64,000 nt of DNA, taken from Crocinitomicaceae bacterium (GTDB lineage Bacteria > Bacteroidota > Bacteroidia > Flavobacteriales_D > Sanyastnellaceae). Position 1 is the first letter of the stretch. Each line of letters opens with the position of its first letter. The DNA lies in the NCBI GenBank assembly GCA_002722795.1, contig PBMY01000019.1, positions 16,396 through 80,395 on the forward strand. Reading direction: 5' to 3'. Below the pieces are notes generated by a model that saw nothing but the letters and a program-made list of their open reading frames with translations, had not been told where the DNA came from and did no database searches. A program made the position numbers and the translations under genes. This document shows, in pieces, positions 10,233 to 20,172 of this stretch.

Positions 10233-10526
10233 ATGACTAAAGCTGATATTGTTAGCCAGATTGCAGATCAAACTGGTATGGAGAAGCACGATGTGCAAAT
10301 TACTGTTGAAGCATTTATGCGAACAGTACGTGATAACGTTGAAAGAGGAGATAATGTTTACCTAAGAGGATTTGGTAGCTTCATCGTTAAGACTAGAGCG
10401 GCAAAAACTGGCCGTAACATTCTTGCGAAGAAATCTATAAGAATTCCTGCGCACAACATTCCTTCATTTAAGCCTGCCAAGGAGTTCCTAGAGAATGTAA
10501 AGGCTAAGGTTGCTGTTAAGGCATAA
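10233..10526 (+). CDS. HU/IHF-family DNA-binding protein
   Basis: MTKADIVSQIADQTGMEKHDVQITVEAFM...GDNVYLRGFGSFIVKTRAAKTGRN...IPAHNIPSFKPAKEF. Confidence 0.96.
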   Translation: MTKADIVSQIADQTGMEKHDVQITVEAFMRTVRDNVERGDNVYLRGFGSFIVKTRAAKTGRNILAKKSIRIPAHNIPSFKPAKEFLENVKAKVAVKA

Positions 10527-10532
10527 GCCTAA

Positions 10533-11153
10533 ATGAAGTTGACCTCAGGACAAATAACACTATTGATTACAGCATTACTTGTTCTAGCTGTAATTGTCTT
10601 TTCTAATCGCCAGCCAGGCTCTTCTCCCGAACCGGCAGAACAGTTGGATCTTTCGGTGACAGAGGTAGACGTACAAATAGAAAAAGCTTTGGGGATCATT
10701 AATGGAGGTGAACAACCGATGGAGGGGATCCTTATGCTCAAGGATCTAGCCGATGCTGAAGAGCCCAATTACGATGCAGTTTTCTTATTGGGTCAATTGA
10801 GTATTCAAAGCGGACAGCTCGAGAAAGCAGTTGAGAGATTCTCTCAGGTACTTGAATACAACCCAAATCATATCGACGCAACTTGGGAACTCGCAATGTT
10901 GAACATGAAAATGGGAGACTTAGAGGATGCAGTTGCTAGATTTGAATTTTGTATCGATAAAGATCAGTCCTTTGTAAATGGATATTTCTTTATTGGACAA
11001 TGCTTAGAAGCAATGGGCCAAAAGGACAATGCTCTTAATGCATATAAAACATATTTGCCTTTATCACCTGACTCAGTAGTGGGTAAAAGTGTACAGGCTA
11101 TTATTAACAGATTGGAAGTCGGAGCTACTAGGGCAAACGACATTAACCCATAA
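10533..11153 (+). CDS. TPR-repeat membrane-anchored protein
   Basis: 206 aa; N-terminal TM; TPR-like GQLEKAVERFSQVLEYNPNHIDATWELAMLNMKMGDLEDAVARFEFCI. Confidence 0.8.
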   Translation: MKLTSGQITLLITALLVLAVIVFSNRQPGSSPEPAEQLDLSVTEVDVQIEKALGIINGGEQPMEGILMLKDLADAEEPNYDAVFLLGQLSIQSGQLEKAVERFSQVLEYNPNHIDATWELAMLNMKMGDLEDAVARFEFCIDKDQSFVNGYFFIGQCLEAMGQKDNALNAYKTYLPLSPDSVVGKSVQAIINRLEVGATRANDINP

Positions 11154-11164
11154 AGAATTAAATC

Positions 11165-11257
11165 ATGCCAAGCGGTAAGAAGCGTAAGCGTCATAAAATG
11201 GCGACTCACAAAAGAAAGAAGCGTCTACGTAAGAATCGTCACAAGAAGAAGAAGTAA
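11165..11257 (+). CDS. 30-aa extremely basic small protein, candidate bS22/AURKAIP1-COX24-like ribosomal protein
   Basis: ATG...TAA read directly: MPSGKKRKRHKMATHKRKKRLRKNRHKKKK; 18 of 30 residues K/R; below the ORF-track cutoff; sits between TPR gene and RNase E/G. Confidence 0.75.
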   Translation: MPSGKKRKRHKMATHKRKKRLRKNRHKKKK

Positions 11258-11343
11258 TTTAATATTCTCGCTCTTTATTGAGCGCGGAGGTTATTTCTTT
11301 CATGTGTTTCACCTAGTAATTTGCTAGGCCAAAACTACGTGCT

Positions 11344-12921
11344 TTGAAGTCGGAATTGATAATAAATGCTACTTCGAAAGGAGTAGAATTAGCTGTCCTA
11401 GAAGAAGGTAAGCTAGTTGAATTACATCGCGATCCAGGAGAAACTTCCTACAGAGTAGGAGATATTTACTTAGGGCGAGTTAGGAAAGTAATGCCTAATT
11501 TGAACGCTGGATTTATTGATGTAGGATACGATCGTGATGCCTTTTTACACCACAGTGATTTGGGTGCTCAGTATAAGACCCTTCAGAAGTGGACCAAACT
11601 TGTAATTACTGGTAAGCAGCCAGTATCTAAGATTGATAAATTCAAACTTGAGGCTGATATTGAGAAGAAGGGTAAAATGCAAGATTATGTAAGTTCTTCT
11701 CAACTAGTATTGGTACAAGTTTCTAAAGAGCCTATAGGCTCAAAAGGCCCAAGGCTCACTGCGGATGTAACCCTACCAGGTAGATTTTTGGTACTTGTTC
11801 CTTTTTCTGACAATGTCAACTTGTCAAGTAAACTAAGGAATGAGAAAGAGAAGAAGCGTCTTAAGAGTTTAATTAACAGTATACGTCCTCCTGGGTTTGG
11901 TATCATTGTGAGAACAGTTGCTGAGGGTAAGAAATCAGCAGATCTACACAGTGATTTGAGTGACTTGATGAAGAGATGGGGTGAACTATACAAGGGATTA
12001 AAAAGAGCTAAGCCAGGCAAAAGAATTCTTGGTGAGCTTAATAAAACTAGCACAGTTTTAAGAGACGTACTTCGTCCTGAGTGCGAGCTAATCAGAGTAA
12101 ATGACGAAAAGCTTGCTGACGAAGTAAAGACATACTTAGGTAGTATTGGGTCGGATAAAGTTGATATGGTGAAATTCAGTAAGGACAAGGACCTCTTCAA
12201 TACTCTTTCTATCCACAAACAGATAAAGGCAACGTTTGGTACAAAGGTGAATCTTCAAAACGGTGCGTATCTTATCATTGAGCAAACAGAAGCAATGTTT
12301 GTCATTGATGTTAATAGTGGAGGAAGAAAGAAGGGTGCTACGTCGCAAGAAGAGAATGCTCTTATAACCAATACAGAATGTGTTGATGAGATTGCAAGGC
12401 TTTTAAGGCTAAGAGATATTGGAGGGATCATTGCCATAGATTTTATTGATATGGCAAAGAGAGAAAACAATAAGAAGCTTACTGACGCTATGAGAGCTGC
12501 AATGAAGAAGGATAAGGCCAAACACAACATAGCTCCTCCAAGTAAGTTTGGGGTTATGGAGCTTACTCGTCAGAGGGTTAGAGATGTTGCTGAAGTGAAG
12601 ACTAAGGATAAATGTCCATCCTGTAACGGTACAGGAAATATACAAGCGGCTATCCTTGTAACAGACCAAATCGAATCGAGCATTAAGTATCTTTCTAAGG
12701 GTGAGGGTCACAAGAAGATGTCACTTCTTCTACATCCAATCCTAGAAGCTTATATAGTAAAAGGGGAAATCCACAGCATGCTTAAAGCCATTTGGGGGAA
12801 CAGTCTCAGAACAAATTGGGAGAAAAAATACGGTATAGAAATCTCTATCGAATCAAATTCTTCTGTTGAGATTTTAGAATTCCACGTATTTGATTCAAAC
12901 GGTAAAGAACTGTCTAATTAA
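11344..12921 (+). CDS. rng: Ribonuclease E/G family protein
   Basis: 525 aa, TTG start; VGDIYLGRVRKVMPNLNAGFIDVGYDRDAFLHHSDL, MFVIDVNSGG, GGIIAIDFIDM, CPSCNGTG zinc-link motif. Confidence 0.94.
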   Translation: MKSELIINATSKGVELAVLEEGKLVELHRDPGETSYRVGDIYLGRVRKVMPNLNAGFIDVGYDRDAFLHHSDLGAQYKTLQKWTKLVITGKQPVSKIDKFKLEADIEKKGKMQDYVSSSQLVLVQVSKEPIGSKGPRLTADVTLPGRFLVLVPFSDNVNLSSKLRNEKEKKRLKSLINSIRPPGFGIIVRTVAEGKKSADLHSDLSDLMKRWGELYKGLKRAKPGKRILGELNKTSTVLRDVLRPECELIRVNDEKLADEVKTYLGSIGSDKVDMVKFSKDKDLFNTLSIHKQIKATFGTKVNLQNGAYLIIEQTEAMFVIDVNSGGRKKGATSQEENALITNTECVDEIARLLRLRDIGGIIAIDFIDMAKRENNKKLTDAMRAAMKKDKAKHNIAPPSKFGVMELTRQRVRDVAEVKTKDKCPSCNGTGNIQAAILVTDQIESSIKYLSKGEGHKKMSLLLHPILEAYIVKGEIHSMLKAIWGNSLRTNWEKKYGIEISIESNSSVEILEFHVFDSNGKELSN

Positions 12922-14159
12922 ATATTTCTTTCAGGCATATCCTTGGGATAACAAAGGAAAGATTTTACTACGTTTCTACTCAGGCTTTCAATTGTTAGAT
13001 TATCGTTTGCTTTTGCAAAGTCAATTAAATCGCCACTCTTGCTCTTGAGCATTATTCCGTTTTGGACGTATGGTTGATTTTCAACACTCCCCGCACTAAC
13101 ATAGTAAAGTGCTTCTTCCTCATTTAAGCCCCAAAGTTTCATGAGGGATTGTACTCTTTCATTAATATCCTGTTCTGAAAAAGGATTAGTACGTAGTTCA
13201 ATTCGGAATAGCTTCCTGTCGAGCAGTCTTGAGCTTAGGTCTGAAAGCACCTTGTCTGGATGTAGACGCCATGCTTTCATGGCATTGTAAATATCCGAAT
13301 CGTCGAGGTCGCAAAATTTATCTAGAACACCTTCAGTATTCTTAAATCCTTCTTTGTCAAAATCTTTTTGTAAGAATATGGTTAGAGCTGGTGATGCAAA
13401 CAACAACTCTCCTTGCCTACTTAAATCTTTTGCCCTTTTTAAAGCAAGCATAAGCATGTGTTCTGCGCTTAGCACTGTACGATGTAGGTACACTTGCCAA
13501 TACATCAAACGTCTTGCAACGATGAACTTCTCAATGCTATAAACGCCCTTTTCCTCAACTACAAGTTGGTCTTGTTCTACGTCTAGCATTTTAATAATTC
13601 GCTCACTTCCAACCTTGCCTTCGGTAACTCCTGAATAAAAACTATCCCTAGCGAGATAATCTAATCTGTCCATATCTAGTTGCGATGAAACAAGTTGGTG
13701 AAGGAATTTTTTGTGGTAATTGTTTTGGAATACCTGTATTGCAAGATCAAGTAAACCGTCAAATTCATCATTAAGCCTGTCTAAAATTAGTTCGCCAATT
13801 TCTTCGTGATGAACACCCTGAACAATACTGTGTTCTAAAGCGTGACTGAATGGACCATGTCCAATATCGTGAAGCAATATAGCAAAACAAACTGCTTCAT
13901 CTTCCTCATCGGTTATTTTTACACCCTTTGATCTTAATGTGTTTATAGCCTGCTGCATAAGGAACAAACATCCCACAGCATGATGGAATCGGTTGTGCAC
14001 TGCACCAGGATAAACAAGGTGGGAAAGACCTAGTTGAGAAATCCTTCTCAGTCTTTGAACGTATGGGTGGTCCATAAGTTCAAGAACCCTTGTATGTCTT
14101 AATGTTACAAACCCATAAACTGGATCATTTAGGATTTTATGGCTATTAGTTGTAGACAT
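12918..14159 (-). CDS. HD-domain phosphohydrolase (dGTPase-like family)
   Basis: HD motifs RLRRISQLGLSHLVYPGAVHNRFHHAVG, AILLHDIGHGPFSHALEH; start moved to MSTTNSHKILNDPVYGF because the longer ORF (to 14219) overlaps porX. Confidence 0.9.
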   Translation of the reverse strand: MSTTNSHKILNDPVYGFVTLRHTRVLELMDHPYVQRLRRISQLGLSHLVYPGAVHNRFHHAVGCLFLMQQAINTLRSKGVKITDEEDEAVCFAILLHDIGHGPFSHALEHSIVQGVHHEEIGELILDRLNDEFDGLLDLAIQVFQNNYHKKFLHQLVSSQLDMDRLDYLARDSFYSGVTEGKVGSERIIKMLDVEQDQLVVEEKGVYSIEKFIVARRLMYWQVYLHRTVLSAEHMLMLALKRAKDLSRQGELLFASPALTIFLQKDFDKEGFKNTEGVLDKFCDLDDSDIYNAMKAWRLHPDKVLSDLSSRLLDRKLFRIELRTNPFSEQDINERVQSLMKLWGLNEEEALYYVSAGSVENQPYVQNGIMLKSKSGDLIDFAKANDNLTIESLSRNVVKSFLCYPKDMPERNI

Positions 14160-14207
14160 GAATTCTAAGATACGCTTTACTTTGTTACAATTACGCAAAT
14201 TAAAAAC

Positions 14208-15773
14208 ATGACGAGACAACCTAATATACTTTGGGCTGATGACGAGATAGATGTTTTAAAGCCACATATTCTATTTCTAGAGGGGAAAGATTACAAAGTT
14301 ACTGGGGTAAATAGTGGTAATGAAGCCCTTGAAGAAATTGAAAAGCAAGCCTTCGATGTGGTTTTCCTAGATGAAAATATGCCCGGTCTTAACGGTATAG
14401 AAACCCTTCAAAGGATGAAGGAAAAGAAACCTCATCTACCAGTAATTATGATTACTAAAAGTGAAGAGGAGCATATAATGGAGGAAGCCATTGGTTCTAA
14501 GATTAGCGATTATTTAATTAAACCTGTCAACCCAAACCAAATACTTCTTGCTGTTAAAAAGGTCCTAGATGGAAAGAGGCTTTTGAGTGAGAAGGCCATG
14601 TTAGATTACCAAAAGGAATTCAGAGAAATTGGGATGAAGCTTATGGATAGAATGGACTTTGATCTTTGGTGCGAGGTTTATAAAAGACTTGTGTTTTGGG
14701 ATATTGAGCTACGTAATTCTGAAGATCAAAGCATGCAAGATGTTTTAAATATGCAGTTCGAGGATGCGAATAGGCAGTTTGGCAAATTCGTTGAGAATGG
14801 ATACGAGGGTTGGATTGCTAAAGGTGATTCGGATGATGTGCCGTTAATGTCGCATAGGGTTTTGCCGAGTATTTTGCCGGAGGTTCTTGAAGATACTTAT
14901 GGAAGGCCAGTTTATCTAGTAGTGATAGATAATTTGAGGATGGATCAATGGGCAACGATTGAGCCTTTGTTGAAGGACTCTTTCAGGACAGTCGAAAACC
15001 GTTCTTATTTGAGCATTTTGCCTACGTCGACACAGTATGCTAGGAATGCACTTTTTGCCGGAATGATGCCAGCCGATATTCACAGGGTGACTCCAAATTA
15101 TTGGAGAACAGAGGACGATGAGGGGTCGAAAAATCAGTTCGAAGAGAAGTTACTTGAGGGTTTGCTTGGGCGTTTGGGAATTGAGGGGAAGACTAGTTAC
15201 CACAAGGTGACAAATCTTGCTGCCGGGCGCAAGCTTGTTGATTCGTTCTACGAGACTAAGGGGGAAGTTTTGACTACGGTGGTTTACAATTTTGTTGACA
15301 TGTTGAGCCATGCGAGGACGGACATGGACGTAATCAAGGAGCTTGCCGATGATGAGGCGGCTTACAGGGGTTTGACCTTGACTTGGTTCGAGCATAGTGC
15401 GCTCAAGGAGTTGTTTGATAAGATGGCTGAAGCAGGGGGAAGGGTTATTGTCACAACTGATCACGGGACGGTTAGGGTTAGGCAGGAAGTCAAGGTCAGA
15501 GGGGATAGATCGACTAACTCGAATTTGAGGTATAAGGTTGGGAAGAATTTGGGATATGAGAGATCTGAGGTTTTTGAGTGCTTAGATCCGGAGAAATTTG
15601 GATTACCCAAGCAGAATTTAAGTACTGGATATGTTTTTGCAAGGGATAGAGATTTCTTTGTTTATCCAAACAATTACCATCAATTTGTAAAATACTTCAA
15701 GGATACATTCCAACATGGAGGGGTTAGTTTGGAGGAAATGGTGGTTCCTCTTGCTATTTTAGATGCGAAGTAA
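14208..15773 (+). CDS. porX: T9SS regulator PorX: response-regulator receiver plus PglZ/alkaline-phosphatase-like domain
   Basis: Receiver (ILWADDEIDVLKPHILFLEGKDY...VVFLDENMPGLNGIETL) fused to PglZ domain (VVIDNLRMDQW...ILPTSTQYARNALFAGMMP...VIVTTDHGTVRV). Confidence 0.95.
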   Translation: MTRQPNILWADDEIDVLKPHILFLEGKDYKVTGVNSGNEALEEIEKQAFDVVFLDENMPGLNGIETLQRMKEKKPHLPVIMITKSEEEHIMEEAIGSKISDYLIKPVNPNQILLAVKKVLDGKRLLSEKAMLDYQKEFREIGMKLMDRMDFDLWCEVYKRLVFWDIELRNSEDQSMQDVLNMQFEDANRQFGKFVENGYEGWIAKGDSDDVPLMSHRVLPSILPEVLEDTYGRPVYLVVIDNLRMDQWATIEPLLKDSFRTVENRSYLSILPTSTQYARNALFAGMMPADIHRVTPNYWRTEDDEGSKNQFEEKLLEGLLGRLGIEGKTSYHKVTNLAAGRKLVDSFYETKGEVLTTVVYNFVDMLSHARTDMDVIKELADDEAAYRGLTLTWFEHSALKELFDKMAEAGGRVIVTTDHGTVRVRQEVKVRGDRSTNSNLRYKVGKNLGYERSEVFECLDPEKFGLPKQNLSTGYVFARDRDFFVYPNNYHQFVKYFKDTFQHGGVSLEEMVVPLAILDAK

Positions 15774-15786
15774 TTTTGCTTATTGA

Positions 15787-16227
15787 ATGGAGGTATTATT
15801 ACAAATCGAAAAATATGATCTTGAAGAACTAGGGGAGGTTTCTGAAAAGTTAGCAGCTGTTCTGCCTGAGTCAGGTGTACTTGCTTTTCATGGTGAGATG
15901 GGTGTAGGCAAAACCACACTAGTCAAGGAAATATGCAGGGTTTTAGGAGTGGCAGACGAGGTGAGTAGTCCTACGTTTGGCCTGGTAAATATTTATAAAG
16001 CAGCAGAGAAAACAATTAATCACGTAGACCTTTATAGGCTGAAGAATGCTGACGAGGCGGCGACAGCTGGAGTGTTTGAATTGTTCTATTCAGATGCGCT
16101 TACAATTGTAGAGTGGCCAGAGAGAATTGCGGATGAATTGCCTGACGAATTGATGCTTTTGAAGATCGATTTATGTGAAAACTTTAATCATGATAGTAGC
16201 AGGAGACTTATTTTAACGCGAACTTAG
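15787..16227 (+). CDS. tsaE: tRNA threonylcarbamoyladenosine biosynthesis ATPase TsaE
   Basis: Walker A GEMGVGKTTLVKEI; SSPTFGLVNIY; NHVDLYRL; VEWPERI. Confidence 0.95.
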   Translation: MEVLLQIEKYDLEELGEVSEKLAAVLPESGVLAFHGEMGVGKTTLVKEICRVLGVADEVSSPTFGLVNIYKAAEKTINHVDLYRLKNADEAATAGVFELFYSDALTIVEWPERIADELPDELMLLKIDLCENFNHDSSRRLILTRT

Positions 16228-16245
16228 TATTCTAATCGCACTATC

Positions 16246-17463
16246 ATGGATTCACAAAGAGAAGGAATCAAGGCCTTGGCTAGGGAGGCAGCATTAATAC
16301 CTAAGGAAGAACTTTTACAGGTAAAGGCTGGGTCTTCAGATTTGGTTATTGGTATTCCCAAAGAGACAAGTCTACAAGAGAAAAGAGTTGCAATTACACC
16401 AGAAGCAGTTGCACTTTTAGTTGCGCATGGCCATCAAGTGGTAGTTGAAACAGGTGCTGGAGAGCTCTCCTATTATTCAGACATTGATTATAGTGAATCA
16501 GGTGCTAAGATTGAACACGACAGAAAAGAGGTGCTACAGGCTGGACTCGTAATGAAGGTTGAGCCACCGTCTTTAGAAGAGGTTGGAATGATGAGTACGG
16601 GCGCTACATTAATAAGCGCGCTTCAATTAAGCGTTCAAAATGAGAACTTACTCGAGGCAATGAGCAAAAAGAAGATTACTGCTATTGCTTGGGATTATAT
16701 CAGAAATAAAAGTGGAATTTTCCCTCTTGTAAGGGCAATGAGTGAGATTGCAGGAAATACTTCAATACTTAAAGCCGGCGAATTATTAGCTGCAACTGAT
16801 GGTAGGTCTGCCATGCTTGGTGGAATTAGCGGAGTTAGGCCAAGCACTGTGGTGATTATTGGTGCAGGAACTGTTGGTGAGTTTGCAGCTAGAGCAGCGA
16901 TGGGTTTAGGGGCTCAAGTAAAGATTTTCGATAACAGACAACATAGGTTAGTAAGGATTCAGCAGAGTTTAGGCAGGAGGGTTTGGACTAGTACGATTCA
17001 ACCGTCTGTACTTGATGAGGCTCTTAGGTCAGCTGATGTTGCGATTGGAGCATTAAGAGGAGAGGGCTCTAGATCGCCCATGGTAGTAAGTGAACCCATG
17101 GTAAGTGCCATGAGCAAGAAGAGTGTTGTGATAGATGTGTGTATCGATAGAGGCGGATGTTTTGAAACGTCAAGATTGACATCTCATGAGAATCCAACAT
17201 ACACAGAACTTGGAGTCATTCATTATTGCGTACCAAACCTTGCTTCATGCGTTAGTAGAACAGCTAGCGAAGCGTTGAGCAACATAATAGCTCCGATGTT
17301 ATTGAGCATCGCATCTGATGGTGGGATTGAGTCTGCTGTTAGAAGCGCAAATATAATTCGATCTGGAGTATACATGTTTAAAGGAACATTAACTCACAGT
17401 GGAATAGCTGAAGAAAGGGGAATGGCTTTCAAGGATTTGGACTTGTTGCTTGCTGCATACTAA
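16246..17463 (+). CDS. ald: Alanine dehydrogenase
   Basis: IGIPKETSLQEKRVAITPEAVALLVAHGHQVVVETGAG; NAD-binding VVIIGAGTVGEFAARAAMGLGA. Confidence 0.93.
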   Translation: MDSQREGIKALAREAALIPKEELLQVKAGSSDLVIGIPKETSLQEKRVAITPEAVALLVAHGHQVVVETGAGELSYYSDIDYSESGAKIEHDRKEVLQAGLVMKVEPPSLEEVGMMSTGATLISALQLSVQNENLLEAMSKKKITAIAWDYIRNKSGIFPLVRAMSEIAGNTSILKAGELLAATDGRSAMLGGISGVRPSTVVIIGAGTVGEFAARAAMGLGAQVKIFDNRQHRLVRIQQSLGRRVWTSTIQPSVLDEALRSADVAIGALRGEGSRSPMVVSEPMVSAMSKKSVVIDVCIDRGGCFETSRLTSHENPTYTELGVIHYCVPNLASCVSRTASEALSNIIAPMLLSIASDGGIESAVRSANIIRSGVYMFKGTLTHSGIAEERGMAFKDLDLLLAAY

Positions 17464-17470
17464 GCGGCGA

Positions 17471-20077
17471 TTAGCCACCAACTATTTTTCTTATTTCGTG
17501 TAACTTCATAAGCGCATCAATCGGTGTTAGATTATCTATGTCCAAATCTAAAAGTCTATCCCTCACGTCTTCAAGAGCAGGGTCATCGAGTTGGAAAAAG
17601 CTCATTTGTACTCCATCCTTAACACTAGTTTTTGGCGATTGAATTTTAAGGCCTTCACCTTCACTAGTTTTTTTTCTAGACGATTCTAAATCTACTAGAA
17701 CATCTTTTGCACGTCTAACGAGAGAGCGAGGCATACCGGCAAGTTTGGCTACATTAATACCAAAACTGTGATTAGAACCCCCAGGAACAAGCTTTCTTAA
17801 AAAGATTATATTCCCGTTCACCTCCTTAACGTTTACGTTGAAATTCCTAATCCTTGGAAAGCTAGATTGCATAGTATTCAACTCGTGGTAGTGAGTAGCA
17901 AAAAGCGTCAGTGGCCTAATCTTATCTAAAGCGTGAAGATGCTCAGCAATTGCCCAAGCAATACTCACCCCGTCATACGTTGATGTCCCACGTCCGATCT
18001 CATCTAACAGAACTAGCGAACGTTCGGTCAGATTATTCAAAATTGATGCAGTCTCATTCATTTCAACCATGAATGTTGACTCACCACTTGATATGTTGTC
18101 AGAAGCTCCAACCCTAGTGAATATCCTGTCTAGAATTCCTAATTCTGCCGCCTTTGCCGGAACAAAACTCCCACTTTGGGCCATCAAGCAAATCAATGCT
18201 GTTTGTCTCAAGAGGGCACTTTTCCCAGACATATTGGGGCCAGTTATCATAAGGATTTGGGACTGTTCTGGATCTAGTGTTACATCGTTTGCAACATAGG
18301 ATTCACCGATTTGTAATTGCTTTTCGATTACTGGATGTCGACCATCTGAGATTTTCACTCCATGATCATCTTTCATCCTAGGACGAGTGTATCCGTTTTC
18401 ATTTGCAATATCTGCATTGCTGATAAGAACGTCTAATTCACCAAGCGCTCTTGCATTTCCAATAAGCTCAGCAGTGTTCTTTACAGTTTCACCAACTAGA
18501 TGGTCGTAAAGCCTATGTTCTATAGAAAGAGCTCTTTCCTTAGCGTCTAGGATTTGGGCTTCCAAAACTTTTAGTTCTTCAGTGATATATCTTTCAGCTT
18601 GAGTCAGAGTTTGTTTTCTAATCCACTCTTCCGGGACCTTATTCTTATGAGCATGCCTTACCTCGAGGTAGTAGCCAAAAACATTATTGAAACCAATCTT
18701 TAGTGAGCTGATACCAGTATTTTCAACTTCTCGTACTCTGATTTTATCAAGAGCAACATCACTTTCAAAGGCTAAAGAACGAACTTCATCTAATTCGTCA
18801 CTAACTCCCTTTTTTATTACTGAACCTTTACCAACTTGAGTAGGCGCATCTTCTTCGAGTTCCTTTACCAATTTATCAAGTAGCGTTTCACATGGAGACA
18901 ACTTTTCAAGAGTTGGGATTAGTGATTTTTCTCCGGCTGCTTCTTCTGCAATTTCAATTACAGATTCTATACCTCTTCGTAGTTGGACTAATTCTCTTGG
19001 GTTGATTTTAGCTGAACTAGCCTTTGAAGCAAGTCTCTCAAGATCGCCAACTGATTTGAGGATGTCGCTTAGTTTGCGTAATAGGTCTGTGTTTTCTAAA
19101 AGAGTAGCAACAGCATCATGTCTTAATTCAATTTCAGCTCTATCAGTCAAAGGCATAACCAACCACTTGCGAAGCATTCTAGCTCCCATTGGGGTATTTG
19201 TTTGGTCTAAACAATCCGCAAGCGACACCCCATCAAGATGAGATGAATAAATAATCTCAAGGTTGCGAACAGTAAACCTATCTAGCCACATTCCATCAGT
19301 CTCCCTGAGCCTTTTTACACCCTGTAAATGTTCTAATTTGGTATGGTGAGTGTATTCTAAATATTGTAGAATTACACCGGACGCTACAGTTGCTTTAGGG
19401 GCATCGTGGAGACCAAACCCTTTTAATGACTTAGTCCCAAATAGCCCGTGCAACTTCTCTTTAGCATAAGATTCAGTAAATACCCAATCATCAAGTTTGG
19501 ACCTTGGGACATCATCACCAAAAAGAGAAATCAAGTCTAATTCATACTGTTTCTGAAGCACCCACTCTTTGGGCCTAAAGCTTCTAAGAAGTCGATCAAT
19601 CCACTCAACACTCCCTTCTGCTGCAAGAAACTCTCCAGTACTTATGTCTAAAAATGCAACGCCACATCCATTTGGTGTAAAGTGCAAAGAAGCCAAGTAG
19701 TGATTTTCTTTTGATTCCAAGACCTGATCGTGCATTACAACGCCTGGGGTAACAAGCTCGGTAACTCCACGTTTTACAATTCCTTTTGCTTGTTTTGAAT
19801 CCTCTAATTGATCACATATTGCGACCTTGTACCCTGCCCTAACAAGCTTAGGTAAATATGTGTTAAGTGAATGATGAGGAAATCCTGCCAACTCTATTTC
19901 AGAAGCACTTCCATTTCCTCTTTTTGCTAATATGATTCCTAGCACCTTTGCAGAAACAATGGCATCACTCCCAAATGTTTCGTAAAAGTCACCCACCCTA
20001 AAGAGTAGGATAGTATCCGGATGTGCAGCTTTAATCCGGTTATATTGTTTCATTAAAGGAGTCTCCTTTCCCGACAC
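17471..20077 (-). CDS. mutS: DNA mismatch repair protein MutS
   Basis: TPLMKQYNRIKAAHPDTILLFRVGDFYETFG; Walker A ITGPNMSGKSALLRQTALI; LLDEIGRGTSTYDGVSIAWA. Confidence 0.98.
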   Translation of the reverse strand: MSGKETPLMKQYNRIKAAHPDTILLFRVGDFYETFGSDAIVSAKVLGIILAKRGNGSASEIELAGFPHHSLNTYLPKLVRAGYKVAICDQLEDSKQAKGIVKRGVTELVTPGVVMHDQVLESKENHYLASLHFTPNGCGVAFLDISTGEFLAAEGSVEWIDRLLRSFRPKEWVLQKQYELDLISLFGDDVPRSKLDDWVFTESYAKEKLHGLFGTKSLKGFGLHDAPKATVASGVILQYLEYTHHTKLEHLQGVKRLRETDGMWLDRFTVRNLEIIYSSHLDGVSLADCLDQTNTPMGARMLRKWLVMPLTDRAEIELRHDAVATLLENTDLLRKLSDILKSVGDLERLASKASSAKINPRELVQLRRGIESVIEIAEEAAGEKSLIPTLEKLSPCETLLDKLVKELEEDAPTQVGKGSVIKKGVSDELDEVRSLAFESDVALDKIRVREVENTGISSLKIGFNNVFGYYLEVRHAHKNKVPEEWIRKQTLTQAERYITEELKVLEAQILDAKERALSIEHRLYDHLVGETVKNTAELIGNARALGELDVLISNADIANENGYTRPRMKDDHGVKISDGRHPVIEKQLQIGESYVANDVTLDPEQSQILMITGPNMSGKSALLRQTALICLMAQSGSFVPAKAAELGILDRIFTRVGASDNISSGESTFMVEMNETASILNNLTERSLVLLDEIGRGTSTYDGVSIAWAIAEHLHALDKIRPLTLFATHYHELNTMQSSFPRIRNFNVNVKEVNGNIIFLRKLVPGGSNHSFGINVAKLAGMPRSLVRRAKDVLVDLESSRKKTSEGEGLKIQSPKTSVKDGVQMSFFQLDDPALEDVRDRLLDLDIDNLTPIDALMKLHEIRKIVGG

Positions 20078-20172
20078 GACTTTTTTAATTTGGATGAGAC
20101 CAAATTAGGAACACCAACCCTCTGCAAAAGAGAAAAAAGGAGTGTGCTTATCCACAAGCAACCAACACGCTG

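Noticed and set aside
11286-11316. GGAGG followed by a 4-codon ORF (ATG TGT TTC ACC TAG) in the rng leader
   Set aside because: Spacing is poor and ORF trivially short; likely chance.
14160-14219. Longer N-terminus of the HD-domain protein (to 14219)
   Set aside because: Overlaps the porX start on the other strand and adds residues not resembling the family; ATG at 14159 fits better.
15150-15464. 104-aa antisense ORF opposite porX
   Set aside because: Same explanation: by-product of G-rich codons in the porX patch.
20148-20156. Perfect DnaA-box sequence TTATCCACA between clpX and mutS
   Set aside because: Single isolated copy; about 0.5 occurrences of a given 9-mer are expected by chance in 64 kb on both strands, no cluster or AT-rich unwinding element seen.
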